The notes: generated by a model from the letters alone, not told the origin. Positions 19,152 to 30,686 are shown, numbered from the stretch's first letter. The stretch is 64,000 nucleotides of DNA from Echinochloa phyllopogon (GCA_033239725.1 BTCW01000016.1:40483501-40547500); one strand, 5' to 3'. Program-made: numbers and translations.

Positions 19152-19438
19152 GCACAGAGTCAAGCACTCAGATGGGAATGAAGCCAGCTTGGTCCGGAGA
19201 ACCCTTGTACCCCTAGCAGTAGTTTCCCTACCTTGTCTTGTGCTCCGCCCTGTAGTGCGAGCCTTGTTGTACCCCCCCCCCCCCCACCCTCAAGTGTTGT
19301 AACCCTCAGCTGTTGGAATGGAACCTTGTGTGTTTGTTCGTTAGCTCGTGTGTTGTTTCTGCCTTGTTTTAAAATACGAGCTAATCGACTTAAACATCAT
19401 CTTAACCCAATCTCACAAAGGCCTTGTTCAACATGCAG

Positions 19439-21307
19439 ATGGTGAACACTCGTGCTAGCGCCTCTCAGAGACGCGCCCCTCCCGCTGGAGGAGAACAACC
19501 AGAAGGAAGGAGGGAGAATCCCGAGAACCAGGAAGTGGATCAGCAGGATCCTATGGGGGAGAACCAGCCCGAGGGACAAGCGCCTGTAAGAGGCGGACCA
19601 GAAGCAAGCCATCCCAGAAGTCAGAATGAGGGATCTTTTGTGATGCCCCCACTCCCACCAGATTTCAACCTGGCACAAGCTTTATACCACCACACCCTGT
19701 TCATGCAAAATGTGTGGAATGCCAGCCGCCGTCAGGAGACAGCCCGTAGACCCAATGCGGGTGATAAGTTGACCAACTTTCTGAGAACCAGGCCGCCCAC
19801 CTTTGGAGGGTCTAGCAACCCCTTGGAAGCAGATGACTGGCTGAGAACTATCAAGAGAAAGCTGGAACCATTTGGATGTGGAGACCATGACAAAGTTCTT
19901 CTGACCTCCCACCAGCTCACTGGAACTGCCTTAGCTTGGTGGGATGCTTATTGTGCAGCTTCCCCGAATGAGTCCGCAATCACCTGGAAAGAGTTTGAAG
20001 AAGAGTTTCGTCGCTACCACATTCCCGACGCCACCATGAGGCGCAAGGCAGATGAGTTTCGTGCACTGAAGCAAGGAAACAAGACCGTGGAAGAGTACAC
20101 CCACGAGTTCACCGAGCTAGCCCGTTATGCACCTGATGAAGTGAAGACAGATGCAAAGAGGCAGGATGCCTTCATTAGAGGTCTACACCCAGATCTTCGA
20201 GCCCTGATAGTCACCCACAGTTTCCCCGACTTCAATACACTGATGAACAAGGCCATTGTCACAGAAAAGGCCAGAATGGAGGCAAGGCAAGAGAACAAGC
20301 GCAAGTTCTTGGAAAGCAAGAACCGTCAGATGGACCGCTCGCAGAAACCCAGGAGCTCAAGTTATGCTGCACCTAGACCCCAGGCTCCCGTGCAGTATAG
20401 GACCCAGTTTCAGGCCACAAGCTCCCAGGCTCCCAACAACCAGTTCAAGAGCCAGACCACCTCGAAGCCACCACAGAGCAAGGTCAGTCAGGCCACAGCT
20501 AGCAACAGCAATGCGAGAGCCTGCTTCAACTGCCGTGAGACCGGGCACTACATCGCCGATTGCCCGTATCCTAGAAGCAAGCCTGCGATATCAGTCTACT
20601 CCAACTCGGTGAATGGACCCAAGCCACCAGTGTCTGGAGGCAACCGTGTACCCGTCCGCAGCACCAACACCGGCAGCAACAACAACAACAACACCCAGCA
20701 GTCGTATGGACGAGCCCGCGTCAACCACATCGACGCGCAGGAAGCTCAAGGAGCACAAGGAGTAGTACTCGGTGAGTACCTAGTCAGTTCAGTTTTGGCA
20801 ACAATATTATTTGATTCTGGGGCATCGCATTCTTTCATATCATCAAGCTTTGTGGAAAAGCACAAAATACCTACAGTACTACTAAAGACACCCCTACTAA
20901 CCCGAACACCTGGAGGTGATATTAAGTGCCAATTAGGTTGTTCACGGGTACGGATTCTTTTAAGTGGGGTAGAGTTTCTAGCAGACCTAGTGGTACTAGA
21001 ATCCAAAGGAATAAATGTGATCCTTCGAATGGATTGGTTAGGCAAACACAATGGCCTCATAGGTTGCGCTGACAAGGTAGTGCACCTAACCAACCCAGAT
21101 GGAATACAAGTGGCCTGTCACACCAAAGGAAGTGGACCAGATCCTATGATCTTTAGTATGGAAACAAAAACCATAGGAGAAGTCCCGGTAATCAGAGAAT
21201 ACCCTGATGTTTTTCCTGAAGTATTACCTGGTATGCCACCGGATAGGGACATAGAATTCGCTATTGAACTAGTCCCTGGAACCTCTCCTATAGCCAAGAC
21301 CCTATAG
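19439..21307 (+). CDS. Gag-protease polyprotein, copy 2
   Basis: Same domain order as copy 1: capsid region, CCHC knuckle and DSGASHS protease. One residue differs just after the protease motif (Ile to Val in the KIPT.LLKT stretch). It ends at the same premature stop before pol. The alternative in-frame ATG is at 19433. Confidence 0.9.
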   Translation: MVNTRASASQRRAPPAGGEQPEGRRENPENQEVDQQDPMGENQPEGQAPVRGGPEASHPRSQNEGSFVMPPLPPDFNLAQALYHHTLFMQNVWNASRRQETARRPNAGDKLTNFLRTRPPTFGGSSNPLEADDWLRTIKRKLEPFGCGDHDKVLLTSHQLTGTALAWWDAYCAASPNESAITWKEFEEEFRRYHIPDATMRRKADEFRALKQGNKTVEEYTHEFTELARYAPDEVKTDAKRQDAFIRGLHPDLRALIVTHSFPDFNTLMNKAIVTEKARMEARQENKRKFLESKNRQMDRSQKPRSSSYAAPRPQAPVQYRTQFQATSSQAPNNQFKSQTTSKPPQSKVSQATASNSNARACFNCRETGHYIADCPYPRSKPAISVYSNSVNGPKPPVSGGNRVPVRSTNTGSNNNNNTQQSYGRARVNHIDAQEAQGAQGVVLGEYLVSSVLATILFDSGASHSFISSSFVEKHKIPTVLLKTPLLTRTPGGDIKCQLGCSRVRILLSGVEFLADLVVLESKGINVILRMDWLGKHNGLIGCADKVVHLTNPDGIQVACHTKGSGPDPMIFSMETKTIGEVPVIREYPDVFPEVLPGMPPDRDIEFAIELVPGTSPIAKTL

Positions 21308-21308
21308 G

Positions 21309-24116
21309 ATGGCAGCCTCAGAGTTAGCAGAGTTAAAGAAACAACTAGAAGAGTTGCAGCAGATGGGCTTTATCAGACCCAGCACATCCCCTTGGGGAGC
21401 CCCAGTGCTCTTTGTGAGGAAGAAAGATGGGAGTATGAGATTGTGCATCGACTATCGTGCACTAAATGATGTCACTATCAAGAACAAATACCCACTCCCC
21501 AGAATTGATGATCTCTTTGATCAGCTGAAAGGAGCCAAGTACTTTTCCAAGATTGACTTAAGGACTGGGTATCACCAACTGAAAATTAAGGGGAGTGACA
21601 CCTCAAAGACCGCATTTGTCACCCGATATGGGCAGTATGAGTTCACAGTGATGCCATTTGGACTCACCAATGCACCGGCCTACTTCATGAACCTTATGAA
21701 CAAAGTATTTATGGATGAGTTGGACAAGTTTGTCGTAGTCTTCATTGATGATATACTTATCTACTCCAAGAGTGCCGAAGAGCATGAGCAACACTTGCGG
21801 GTAGTGTTGGAAAAATTGAGAGCACACCAACTCTATGCCAAGTTCAGCAAGTGTGAATTCTGGCTGGAAAAATTAGCCTTCCTTGGCCATATTCTGACCG
21901 CAGAAGGGGTAGCAGTAGACCCAGAGAAGGTAGAGGCAGTCTCAAACTGGCAACAACCAACCAATGTGAGTGAGATCAGAAGTTTCCTTGGTTTAGCTGG
22001 GTATTACCGGAGATTTATTGAAGGATTTTCCAAGATAGCTAGACCCATGACAGAATTGCTTAAGAAGGAAAAGAAATTTGTTTGGACCGAGTCGTGCGAA
22101 AAGAATTTCCAAGAGCTAAAGAAAAAGCTGACCGCTGCCCCAGTTTTAACCCTACCAGATATTAACAGGGATTTCGTCGTTTACTGTGACGCGTCCCGCC
22201 AAGGATTAGGGTGTGTTCTTATGCAAGATGGGAAGGTTGTGGCTTATGCCTCCCGACAACTTAGACCTCATGAGCAGAATTACCCAACGCATGACTTAGA
22301 GTTTGCAGCAGTGGTTCACGCACTCAAAATCTGGAGACATTACCTAATCGGGAACAAGTGCGAAATATACACAGACCATAAGAGCTTAAAGTATATTTTC
22401 ACCCAACCAGACCTGAACCTCAGACAGAGAAGATGGTTAGGATTGGTTAAGGATTATAATGTGGAAATTCATTACCACCCTGGCAAGGCTAATGTAGTGG
22501 CAGATGCCCTGAGCCGAAAGTCCTACAAACCCAAGAGTGCTCACCTGCAAGAAGAAATGGCACGATTAAATGTGCACATCGTCCCTCAGAATAATAACCA
22601 CCAACTGACAATCCAGTCCACTCTGGAGGATCGGATCAGAGAGGCCCAGAGAACAGACAAGAATTTAGTGCAGATCTGCAAGCATACCGGAGAAAATAAG
22701 GCACCAGACTTTAGAGTCGACAGTAAAGGAATGCTGTGGTATAAAGATAGGATTTGTGTGCCTAAAGAAGGAAACTTTAGACAGATAATCATGGACGAGG
22801 CTCACAACTCGCCATATTCCATTCACCCGGGATCCACCAAAATGTATTTGGATTTAATGCAGAACTATTGGTGGAAGGGAATGAAAGCTGACATAGCCCA
22901 ATTTGTCGCTCAGTGTGATACCTGCCAAAGGATTAAAGCAGAACACCAGAAGCCGGCAGGATTATTACAACCCTTGCCTATCCCAGTTTGGAAATGGGAT
23001 GAGATAGGAATGGACTTTGTGGTAGGACTACCCAGAACACAGAAGGGACATGATTCTATATGGGTAATAGTGGACCGACTCACCAAAGTAGCTCACTTTT
23101 TACCTGTACGGACCAATTATGGTGGAGAGAAACTAGCCAAGCTTTATGTGGAGAACATAGTAAAGTTGCATGGAGTGCCCAGTAGAATTGTTTCAGACCG
23201 AGGGACCCAGTTCACCTCGAGATTTTGGAAAAGTTTGCATAAAGCTATGGGCACCAAGTTGGACTTTAGCTCCGCGTACCACCCACAGACCGATGGCCAG
23301 ACAGAAAGAGTAAATCAGATCATGGAGCATATGCTGAGAGCATGTGTCCTTACCTATGGTAAAGATTGGGAACAGAGTTTACCCTATGCGGAGTTCTCCT
23401 ACAACAATGGGTACCAAGTAAGCTTGGGTATGTCCCCGTTTGAAGCCCTCTACGGGAGAAAGTGCAGGACTCCTTTAATGTGGTCAGAAGTAGGAGAGCG
23501 TACACTAGTGGGACCCGCGCTCATAAAAGAAGCCGAGGAGAAAGTAGCTGAAATTAGGGAGAAGTTGAAAGCAGCTCAGTCCAGACAGAAAAGCTACGCA
23601 GACAAGAAGAGACGAGAACTGGAATTTAATCCGGGAGATTTTGTTTATCTCAAGGTTTCACCCATCCGAGGAACCCGTAGATTTCAAGTCCATGGAAAGT
23701 TAGCCCCTCGGTATATCGGACCATACCCGGTGCAGAAGAAAGTTGGAAAAGTGGCCTACAGATTGGAGTTACCCGAAGCAATGTCAGATATACACCCGGT
23801 ATTCCATGTCTCCCAGCTGAGAAAATGTCTGAGAATACCTGAGGAAGAACACATACCAGAAAAAGAAATAGACTTACAGACGGATCTGCGATATCAGGAG
23901 GTACCGGTCAAAATTTTGGACACCGTCACCAAGAGAACCAGAAACTCTGAATTGCGAATATGCAGAGTACAGTGGAGCAGACACAGTGTAAAGGAAGCTA
24001 CGTGGGAAAGGGAAGATGCCTTGAAGAAAGAGTTCCCCCACCTTTTTAGGAGCCAGCCGAATCTCGAGGACGAGATTCCTTTTAAGTGGGGTAGGTTTGT
24101 AACGCCCGCGTTTTGA
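21309..24116 (+). CDS. Pol: reverse transcriptase, RNase H, integrase, chromodomain, copy 2
   Basis: 935 residues with the same catalytic positions as copy 1 (FIDD pair, RNase H Asp, integrase DDE, C-terminal chromodomain). The visible difference is Lys 517 to Met within the integrase zinc-finger region (YLDLMQNYWW), next to but not one of the zinc ligands. The frame is shifted relative to gag-protease as in copy 1, and the stop again lies inside the 3' LTR. Confidence 0.92.
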   Translation: MAASELAELKKQLEELQQMGFIRPSTSPWGAPVLFVRKKDGSMRLCIDYRALNDVTIKNKYPLPRIDDLFDQLKGAKYFSKIDLRTGYHQLKIKGSDTSKTAFVTRYGQYEFTVMPFGLTNAPAYFMNLMNKVFMDELDKFVVVFIDDILIYSKSAEEHEQHLRVVLEKLRAHQLYAKFSKCEFWLEKLAFLGHILTAEGVAVDPEKVEAVSNWQQPTNVSEIRSFLGLAGYYRRFIEGFSKIARPMTELLKKEKKFVWTESCEKNFQELKKKLTAAPVLTLPDINRDFVVYCDASRQGLGCVLMQDGKVVAYASRQLRPHEQNYPTHDLEFAAVVHALKIWRHYLIGNKCEIYTDHKSLKYIFTQPDLNLRQRRWLGLVKDYNVEIHYHPGKANVVADALSRKSYKPKSAHLQEEMARLNVHIVPQNNNHQLTIQSTLEDRIREAQRTDKNLVQICKHTGENKAPDFRVDSKGMLWYKDRICVPKEGNFRQIIMDEAHNSPYSIHPGSTKMYLDLMQNYWWKGMKADIAQFVAQCDTCQRIKAEHQKPAGLLQPLPIPVWKWDEIGMDFVVGLPRTQKGHDSIWVIVDRLTKVAHFLPVRTNYGGEKLAKLYVENIVKLHGVPSRIVSDRGTQFTSRFWKSLHKAMGTKLDFSSAYHPQTDGQTERVNQIMEHMLRACVLTYGKDWEQSLPYAEFSYNNGYQVSLGMSPFEALYGRKCRTPLMWSEVGERTLVGPALIKEAEEKVAEIREKLKAAQSRQKSYADKKRRELEFNPGDFVYLKVSPIRGTRRFQVHGKLAPRYIGPYPVQKKVGKVAYRLELPEAMSDIHPVFHVSQLRKCLRIPEEEHIPEKEIDLQTDLRYQEVPVKILDTVTKRTRNSELRICRVQWSRHSVKEATWEREDALKKEFPHLFRSQPNLEDEIPFKWGRFVTPAF

Positions 24117-24888
24117 TCTCTGGAAAAAAATCACCTAAATAATCCACCCGGTGAAAATCTTCCGAAATGTTTTTTTTTTACCGCCGAGCTCCCTTCCCGC
24201 CGAATCCTCGTCGCCTGTCGTTTCCCCCTCCCCTCTCTCTTCCTGTCCACATCGCATCACCCCCCCTTCCGTCCCATCCCGCGTCGCCCGCTCTCGGGTC
24301 GACCGCCGGGTCCGTCTCTCGCTGGCCGACCAGCTCCGACGCCCGTCATCTTTCCGCCACGAATCCCGCCGCCCCCTTCCCCTTTTCCTCTCTCTCTTCC
24401 TCTTTTCCTTTTTTTTCCCCTTCCTTTTCTTTCTTTCTCCCTTTTCCTTTTTCTTTTTCCCTTCCTCCCTTCTTTTCCCTCCCTCCTCTGCTTCCTCTGC
24501 TCCTCCTCCCCGACACCGTCCCCGCCGCTGCTCTGCTCGTCACCCGACCCGAGCTCGTCGTCGCCGTCCCCCTCGCTGCCGTGCCGCCCATCACCACCGG
24601 TTCCCGACCGCCTGCATCACCGGCACGCCGCCTCTGCCGTGTCGCCCTCGCTATACCGCCGTACGGCCGGCGCGCCGGAACACGCCGCCCGTGCCCGCCG
24701 AGCACGCGCTCCCGGGCCGTCCCCACCGCAACGCTGCCGCTAGCCCGGTCCACCCACTCCCCCTCGCTGCCGTGCCGCCCATCACCGCCGCACTGCTGCA
24801 GCAGTGCTGCTCGCACGCCTACAACGAGCACAAGCACCGCACGCAGCCGTGCCGGCCGCCGTACGCAGCAGCCGCTGCCGCCCCGTCG
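24098..24888 (+). repeat. Truncated 3' LTR, copy 2 (791 bp)
   Basis: Starts TGTAACGCCCGCG after the polypurine tract and breaks at exactly the same LTR position, GTCG|CTACTG, as copy 1. It carries the same 3'-type substitutions. One visible difference from copy 1 is C for G in the pyrimidine tract (CCTTTTCCTTTTTC versus CCTTTTCGTTTTTC). Confidence 0.9.
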
Positions 24889-25103
24889 CTACTGTAGCAT
24901 TTCGTTTGTATTTGTAAAAAATTGTCCAAAAATTGATTAATTAGGCTCAAAATGTTCGCCTCGCCGAGTACAACAAAACCGTGCAATTAGTTTTTGATTT
25001 CATCTACATTTAGTACTCTATGTATGTACCGATATTTTGACGTGATGGAAATCTTCTTTTTTATAGTGAACTTCGGGTTACTTTTTGGAACTAAACAAGG
25101 CCT
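24889..25103 (+). mobile_element. MITE family A, left end missing, unit 2
   Basis: Second copy of the element cut by the LTR junction; same break, one G fewer in the CTTCGGGG run. Confidence 0.85.
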
Positions 25104-25140
25104 TTGTGCACTGCACCAGGGAAAAAGGTGGCAGAGTACT

Positions 25141-25404
25141 TAGAGCAAGTATTATAACAGGCTGCAAGCAGGCTGAATCCTACATGGAGGAGAGAGAGGA
25201 AAAGAGAGAAAAAAGTGGGCCGTAAACTTACAGCCAGCTGAGGCACAGGTTCCCAGAAATTTTGTGAGAGAGGATGGTGGGCCAAGTATTAATGGTTAGT
25301 ATGTTTCTTAGCCAACCTATTATATGGATGGGCTTTTAGTTGGCTATAAGTGATGTGGCAAAAACATACAGCCTGCTGCTAGCTGTATTATTAGCCTTAG
25401 CTCT
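25141..25404 (+). mobile_element. MITE family B, unit 2
   Basis: Duplicate of the element at 11964, with the same TAGAGCAAGTATTATAACAG and TTAGCCTTAGCTCT ends. Confidence 0.6.
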
Positions 25405-25485
25405 TATATCGTGATATTTGTGAGTTTCGAAACTATCAGAGTTCAGACTGCTGGACCTGAAATATGTCAGATTGTCGTCCACCGA

Positions 25486-25763
25486 GCCCTTGTTTAGTTC
25501 CTGAAATTGGAAGCTAAATTTTGGTCTTTTTGAGTGCGTGCGCTACTGTAGGGGTTTGTACGTGTGAAAAATTGTCCAAAAATTGATTAATTAGGCTCAA
25601 AATGTTCGTCTCGTAGAGTACAACAAAACTGTGTAATTAGTTTTTTATTTTATCTACATTTAATACTTCGTGCATGCTATGACATTTTAATGTGATGAGA
25701 ATCTTCTTTTTAGGTAGTGAATTTTAGGGGTGGAATTTGGGATCTACAGTATAAACAAGGCCC
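25486..25763 (+). mobile_element. MITE family A, complete, unit 2
   Basis: Duplicate of the element at 12309, both terminal repeats present. Sequence 25764-26341 after it is gene-free spacer. Confidence 0.88.
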
Positions 25764-26389
25764 AAGCCTCTCGTAACTTCCGAGAAGAGCATGCGGGTCA
25801 ACTTTGCAGCGCCAGTGTCGGTGACTAGTGTGATCGGTGTAGGTTGTAAAAGGTGTTTCTTGTCGCCATTCGGGTGCAGTTTCTAGGTTCGTGACTTGAT
25901 GGATGCCCTGCGAAAATGATTGGTTATTCCGGGGCTGTAGCCGACGGTGACACGTGATTTTATCCGCTTATCTTTTATTCTTGGTCGGTGAATGAATGTA
26001 GTTAAATTCTGGGTAAGTTCATGTTTATAACACTAAAAGATCCTCGGTTATTAGAGCATATTAGATAATAACATAAGCATGTCTCTTGTTGGCCACTAGA
26101 TTATAACTCTCGGCAATTGTCGTGAATCTAGTAGTCCTACCAACTTCCAATAATTGAAGGATGATCATTCTGTTGGAAGTTGGAATGGAACACTATTAAC
26201 GTACTCTAGTAGTACGTCCTGGTGCACCAGCGTTGGATTGTTCACGCCGGCGAGTCGGCCGGAGGGAGACGTTGCGGTGCTTGCATACGATGCAGTCTAT
26301 ATATTCTGTGACAGAGGAAAGAAGGTGTTTTTTGCGACGCAATTGCTGCCTGCTTCCGAGCCAGAAGCGAGACCAGACCGGACTGCTTG

Positions 26390-26967
26390 CACTACAAGAA
26401 TAACTCACATCCGCACCCCTCATATGTCTCGGTGCACTCAAGATCCGATGCTAATGTAACGTTAGCACCCGGTGCGAAATTGGGGCGCCCTCGGGAACCC
26501 TTTAGCACCGGGTGGTATTACGACCCGATGCTAAAAGTCCCCTTTAGCACCGGTTGGTGTTACAACCCGGTGCTAAAGGGTCCCCCTCCTTTAACACCGG
26601 GTGGTATTACGACCCGGTGCTAAAGGGTCACCCTTTAGCACCGGGTGGTGTTACGACCCGGTGCTAAAGGCCCTTTAGCACCGGTTCGTAAATACGATCC
26701 GGTGCTAATGTAGGTGTCAGATGCTACTTCAAAAGGAGCGCATCTTTAATCCTATCACATGTGCTGCGTAGGTGAGATGGTTAGGTGGGTGCGCGCGAGC
26801 CAAGAGGTCTCGAGTTTGAATCCCGCAACACGCAAATATGTAAATATTTTTGGCTAGTGCCCCCACCTTTAGCACTGGTTATTTGACCCGGAAGATTGGC
26901 ACCGGGTGGGAAACCCGGTGCTAAAGGGCTTTCCCACCCGGTGCCAAAGTGCATCATTCTGGTAGTG
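26390..26967 (+). mobile_element. Non-autonomous CACTA element, unit 3
   Basis: Third copy, CACTACAAGAAT to ATTCTGGTAGTG, with TTG on both sides (26387-26389 and 26968-26970). Confidence 0.92.
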
Positions 26968-26970
26968 TTG

Positions 26971-29900
26971 TGTAACGCCCGCGTTTTGATCTCTGGAAAA
27001 AAATCACCTAAATAATCCACCCGGTGAAAATCTTCCGAAATGTTTTTTTTACCGCCGAGCTCCCTTCCCGCCGAATCCTCGTCGCCTGTCGTTTCCCCCT
27101 CCCCTCTCTCTTCCTGTCCGCATCGCATCACTCCCCCCCCCCTTCCGTCCCATCCCGCGTCGCCCGCTCTCGGGTCGACCGCCGGGTCCGTCTCTCGCTG
27201 GCCGACCAGCTCCAACGCCCGTCATCTTTCCGCCACGAATCCCGCCGCCCCCTTCCCTTTTTCCTCTCTCTCTTCCTCTTTTCCTTTTTTCCCCTTCCTT
27301 TTCTTTCTTTCTCCCTTTTCCTTTTTCTTTTTCCCTTCCTCCCTTCTTTTCCCTCCCTCCTCTGCTTCCTCTGCTCCTCCTCCCCGACACCGTCCCCGCC
27401 GCTGCTCTACTCGTCACCCGACCCGAGCTCGTCGTCGCCGTCCCCCTCGCTGCCGTGCCGCCCATCACCACCGGTTCCCGACCGCCTGCATCACCGGCAC
27501 GCCGCCTCTGCCGTGTCGCCCTCGCTATACCGCCGTACGGCCGGCGCGCCGGAACACGCCGCCCGTGCCCGCCGCGCACGCGCTCCCGGGCCGTCCCCAC
27601 CGCAACGCTGCCGCTAGCCCCGTCCACCCACTCCCCCTCGCTGTCGTGCCGCCCATCACCGCCGCACTGCTGCAGCAGTGCTGCTCGCACGCCTACAACG
27701 AGCACAAGCACCGCACGCAGCCGTGCCGGCCGCCGTACGCAGCAGCCGCTGCCGCCCCGTCGCCGCACCGCGGCCACGCTGCCCCGCCGTGCACGCCGCC
27801 GGCTGTCCCCTCGCCACACCACGACCGCCGTACACCGCTACTATCGCCGCACTCCACGCTCTGCTCCACGCCACCGACCGCAGCACCACTGCCGTGCCGA
27901 CCACCAACGCGCCGCCGACCACAGCACGCCACCGCCCGGCCCCGCCACGCCGCCCACCAAAACAGCAGTGGCACTGCCGCGCACGCCACATCCCGACGAG
28001 CACAGGGCCGCCCGTACCCCAACCGCCTTCAATTCGCACCACCTACCCGCCATTGCCGCCGCCGAGCAACTCCACCTCCACCCTCTCGTCGGCCCACTCC
28101 CTCACCACCCCTCCGCGCCTATAAATGGGATCCCGAGCACCCTCCCCCTCACCACCAGCTCACCCGCCCTCCAATTGAACCCCTCCGCCACCGTAGCGCC
28201 GCCGCCCCACTGCCACTGTCGCCGCCGCCGCCTGCTCCCGAGGGCCGACCACCTCACTCCACCTCCGCCCGAGGTAGGACCACCAGTGGACTTGCCAGGT
28301 CCCACTCTCTCCTTTCCCCCTGTTCCCGTCCATCGCCGCCGCCCCATTCGCCGGCGATTTGGCCGAACAGCACCGCCGCCGTCGCTCCCCCCCGGCACTG
28401 TGTCGCGAGATAGAAGAAGGGCATTTTGCCCATAACCCCCTGTCGTTCTTCATATTCGAACCCGCGGTCCACTTGAACAGGAAACCCCCTCTCAGACACA
28501 TTTACACATAAACCCCTGCACTTTCACCAAATCAACCCGCAGTCCAACGATCACTATTCCCCCTCTCTCTATTTATTTCGCCAGAGGCCCCTGAACTTTC
28601 CCATAATTACAGAAAGGTCCTTATTCTTTATAAACAGCCCCTAAACTCCACTAAACCCGTCATTTCATGCGCCAAATTAATCCCGTTTGACCCCAAACTC
28701 CACCACAATTTTCATCAATGTATTTCCGCCAAATCCATCCAGTCCATACTCAATATAATCATGTCATCATCATTCGCTCTCGTTTTCCGTCCTTTCTTTC
28801 TGAGCTCAATAAAAGCTTTTTCTTTTATTTATTGGGTGTTTGTTTGTGTGTGCCGTAGACTCCACTGTGAACGAGGAAGGACTCGAGGAGGAGCAGTGTT
28901 ACGAGCAGGAGCTTGGAGACCAAGACCCCGGGCAGGAATCCCCCGAGGGTTGGGAGAACGGCAAGTGCAATCCCACCCTTTGATGCATACTGTTGTCCCA
29001 GTTTTTATAAACACAACCCATGGCCTGTTTTATGAAACTTGCATGATTTTACTGCCAAACCCGGTTGGATAGCCATACCTTGATTGCTATGACTGCTTCC
29101 TTGACAACCCAGATTAATGTTGAAATTTGACAACGCTCTGTTTAAATGTTAGTCACTGCTAGAAATGCTTAGGAATGTTTTTCTACTATACACTCCTTTA
29201 TAATCACCTGGTGTTTACAAAAGCAACCGTGTGCGTGCTTTAAAATAAAAGAGATGATTTGTGTAAATAAAATGAGTACCCGTGTGGGATGAGACAGATG
29301 GTTTTTCCGCGTGAAATACCGAGGTGAGCTCGAACCGGTGCGGTTGAGCATGGTGGGAGTTGTCTATCCTATCACAAGTTTTGGGATGATGTTGATGTGT
29401 CATCTAGCCTAACCCATTTTTTTTCTGTACCACCACTCAACCGTTGTATGTGGCAACGGCCTAGCATAAACCCCACTAGTTGAGCTGCTAGTTATGTGGT
29501 GTGCTGGTGAGCAACAGAGGGCCATGGAGCCGGGGATACGGTCTATGTGAGGTATGCCCCTGGTTAGAACCTCGTTGGTAGGTTGCTAACCCCTGGTCGC
29601 GTCTGTGATAAATTGTCAGTCTAGCTATGGTGGGTAATGGCTTTGATAGGAGCTGCACTGGCACTAAGGTGTTTTTGTTGTGGTAGCCTACTTGTGGGTG
29701 TGTACACCTCTGCAGAGTTAAAACCTATCCGGATAGCCGTGTCCACGGTACTGGGCGAGTTATGGCTTGGTCACTTCACTAGTCCCCTGTTTTGGTGTAA
29801 GAAAGTGTTGGTGTTGTTTGGGCTGAGAAATGTTTTGACATGGGCTACGACAGATGGGAAGTCTGGTAGCATTTAAAATCGTGTGTGCAAGAGTATCACA

Positions 29901-30406
29901 TTTACTGTACCTTCTAAAAATAATATTTGCGAAATCCCATTGCGAAAACTAACCCCTTGCATGTGTAATAAAATTTGCTTTGCTGCTAAATAAACCATAA
30001 GCCCTCCTTGTTACTATTCTGTGCATACTTCTGTTACTCCCTCCGCGGTTGTGGTTGCGCTTGCTGAGTACGTATGTACTCACCCTTGCTTAATCTGTTG
30101 CAGAGGCAGACCCGGACTTTGTGCCTGAGGATATCGTCTAGAGGGGTTCGTTCTGCACCCAACATTTGCCTGTGTGTTAGGGTCACCCGCTGGAAGCCGC
30201 ATGCATTGCCACTCTGATGAAGACCTCTACGTTATCAACCTTTTCATCTGGAGCTTAGTGTTAGTTCTGTTTGTTGTGGCCCTGCAATGCCACCGTCTCC
30301 CGTAATGTTGTCGTTGTACTGAACTATCTGTTGTAATAATGTGAACCAGCATCCTGGGACTGGTATTTGTATCACATTAAGTTCTCTCTTTCGAGGGGAC
30401 GCTTCA
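26971..30406 (+). repeat. Solo LTR, mosaic of 5' and 3' LTR sequence (3436 bp)
   Basis: A complete LTR (TGTAACGCC...CTTCA) with TGTTG on both sides (26966-26970 and 30407-30411) and no interior. Its first ~700 bp carry 5'-LTR states and share T at 27643 with LTR 2 (14466). From about 27950 on it differs at many sites from LTRs 1 and 2, including a 14-bp deletion near 27949. That pattern fits recombination between a 5' and a 3' LTR, which removes the interior. TATA box at 28120-28126. Confidence 0.88.
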
Positions 30407-30411
30407 TGTTG
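30407..30411 (+). other. Target-site duplication TGTTG of the original gypsy insertion
   Basis: Five bases after the last LTR equal 625-629 before the first LTR in view. The left copy overlaps the end of the CACTA element and its TTG duplication, so the gypsy element inserted right at the CACTA border. Confidence 0.88.
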
Positions 30412-30430
30412 CCGGGCCACAAACTAACTA

Positions 30431-30686
30431 CTTCTTCCGGGTATCGTATTATAAGTCGTTTTGGATAAGGTTTGAGTCAAATATTAAAAATATAAATCAT
30501 GAATAACATTTAATTCGTTGAGTTTAAAAATGTGAAAATCATATAAATAGATTAGTCTTAAAAATTACTTTCATAAAAATATACATATATAACTTTTTAA
30601 GAAATATTTTTATAAAAAAAATAGAGTCAAAATTGTGCTTTGGTGATCATATCGTTGTCCTAAACGACTTCTAATACGATAGCGAG
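30431..30686. mobile_element. Stowaway (Tc1/Mariner) MITE
   Basis: Terminal inverted repeats CTTCTTCCGGGTATCGTATT and AATACGATAGCGAG surround an AT-rich interior, and TA is present on both sides. AAGTCGTTTT just inside each end is typical of grass Stowaway elements. Confidence 0.82.

Larger units (their letters stand above)
13794..24888 (+). mobile_element. Ty3/gypsy chromodomain LTR retrotransposon, copy 2
   Basis: Collinear with copy 1: 5' LTR 13794-17252, primer-binding site 17255, ORF1, ORF2, gag-protease, pol, polypurine tract, and 3' LTR cut at the same base (24888). Shared damage (the gag/pol frameshift and the same 3' LTR break into a MITE) shows that copies 1 and 2 came from one insertion through a later tandem duplication. 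Confidence 0.93.
13165..26341 (+). repeat. Tandem array unit 2 (13.18 kb)
   Basis: This is a complete second copy in the same orientation, collinear with unit 1 from the CACTA element through the spacer. It keeps both extra ORFs, gag-protease and pol at the same relative positions, the same gag/pol frameshift and the same cut 3' LTR. Unit-specific changes such as the longer poly-C run at 15225 and a substitution at 14466 show it is not a simple copy of the unit 1 reads. Confidence 0.93.
26342..30406 (+). repeat. Tandem array unit 3, shortened, ending in a solo LTR
   Basis: The unit repeats the CACTA flank and one complete LTR, then stops exactly at the LTR end (TTCA at 30403-30406). No retrotransposon interior follows. 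The next five bases, TGTTG, equal the five bases before each full LTR. Confidence 0.9.

Noticed and set aside
13165..26341. Treating unit 2 as an independent retrotransposon insertion
   Set aside because: It shares the exact flank, the cut 3' LTR junction and the gag/pol frameshift with unit 1, so it was duplicated as part of the locus.
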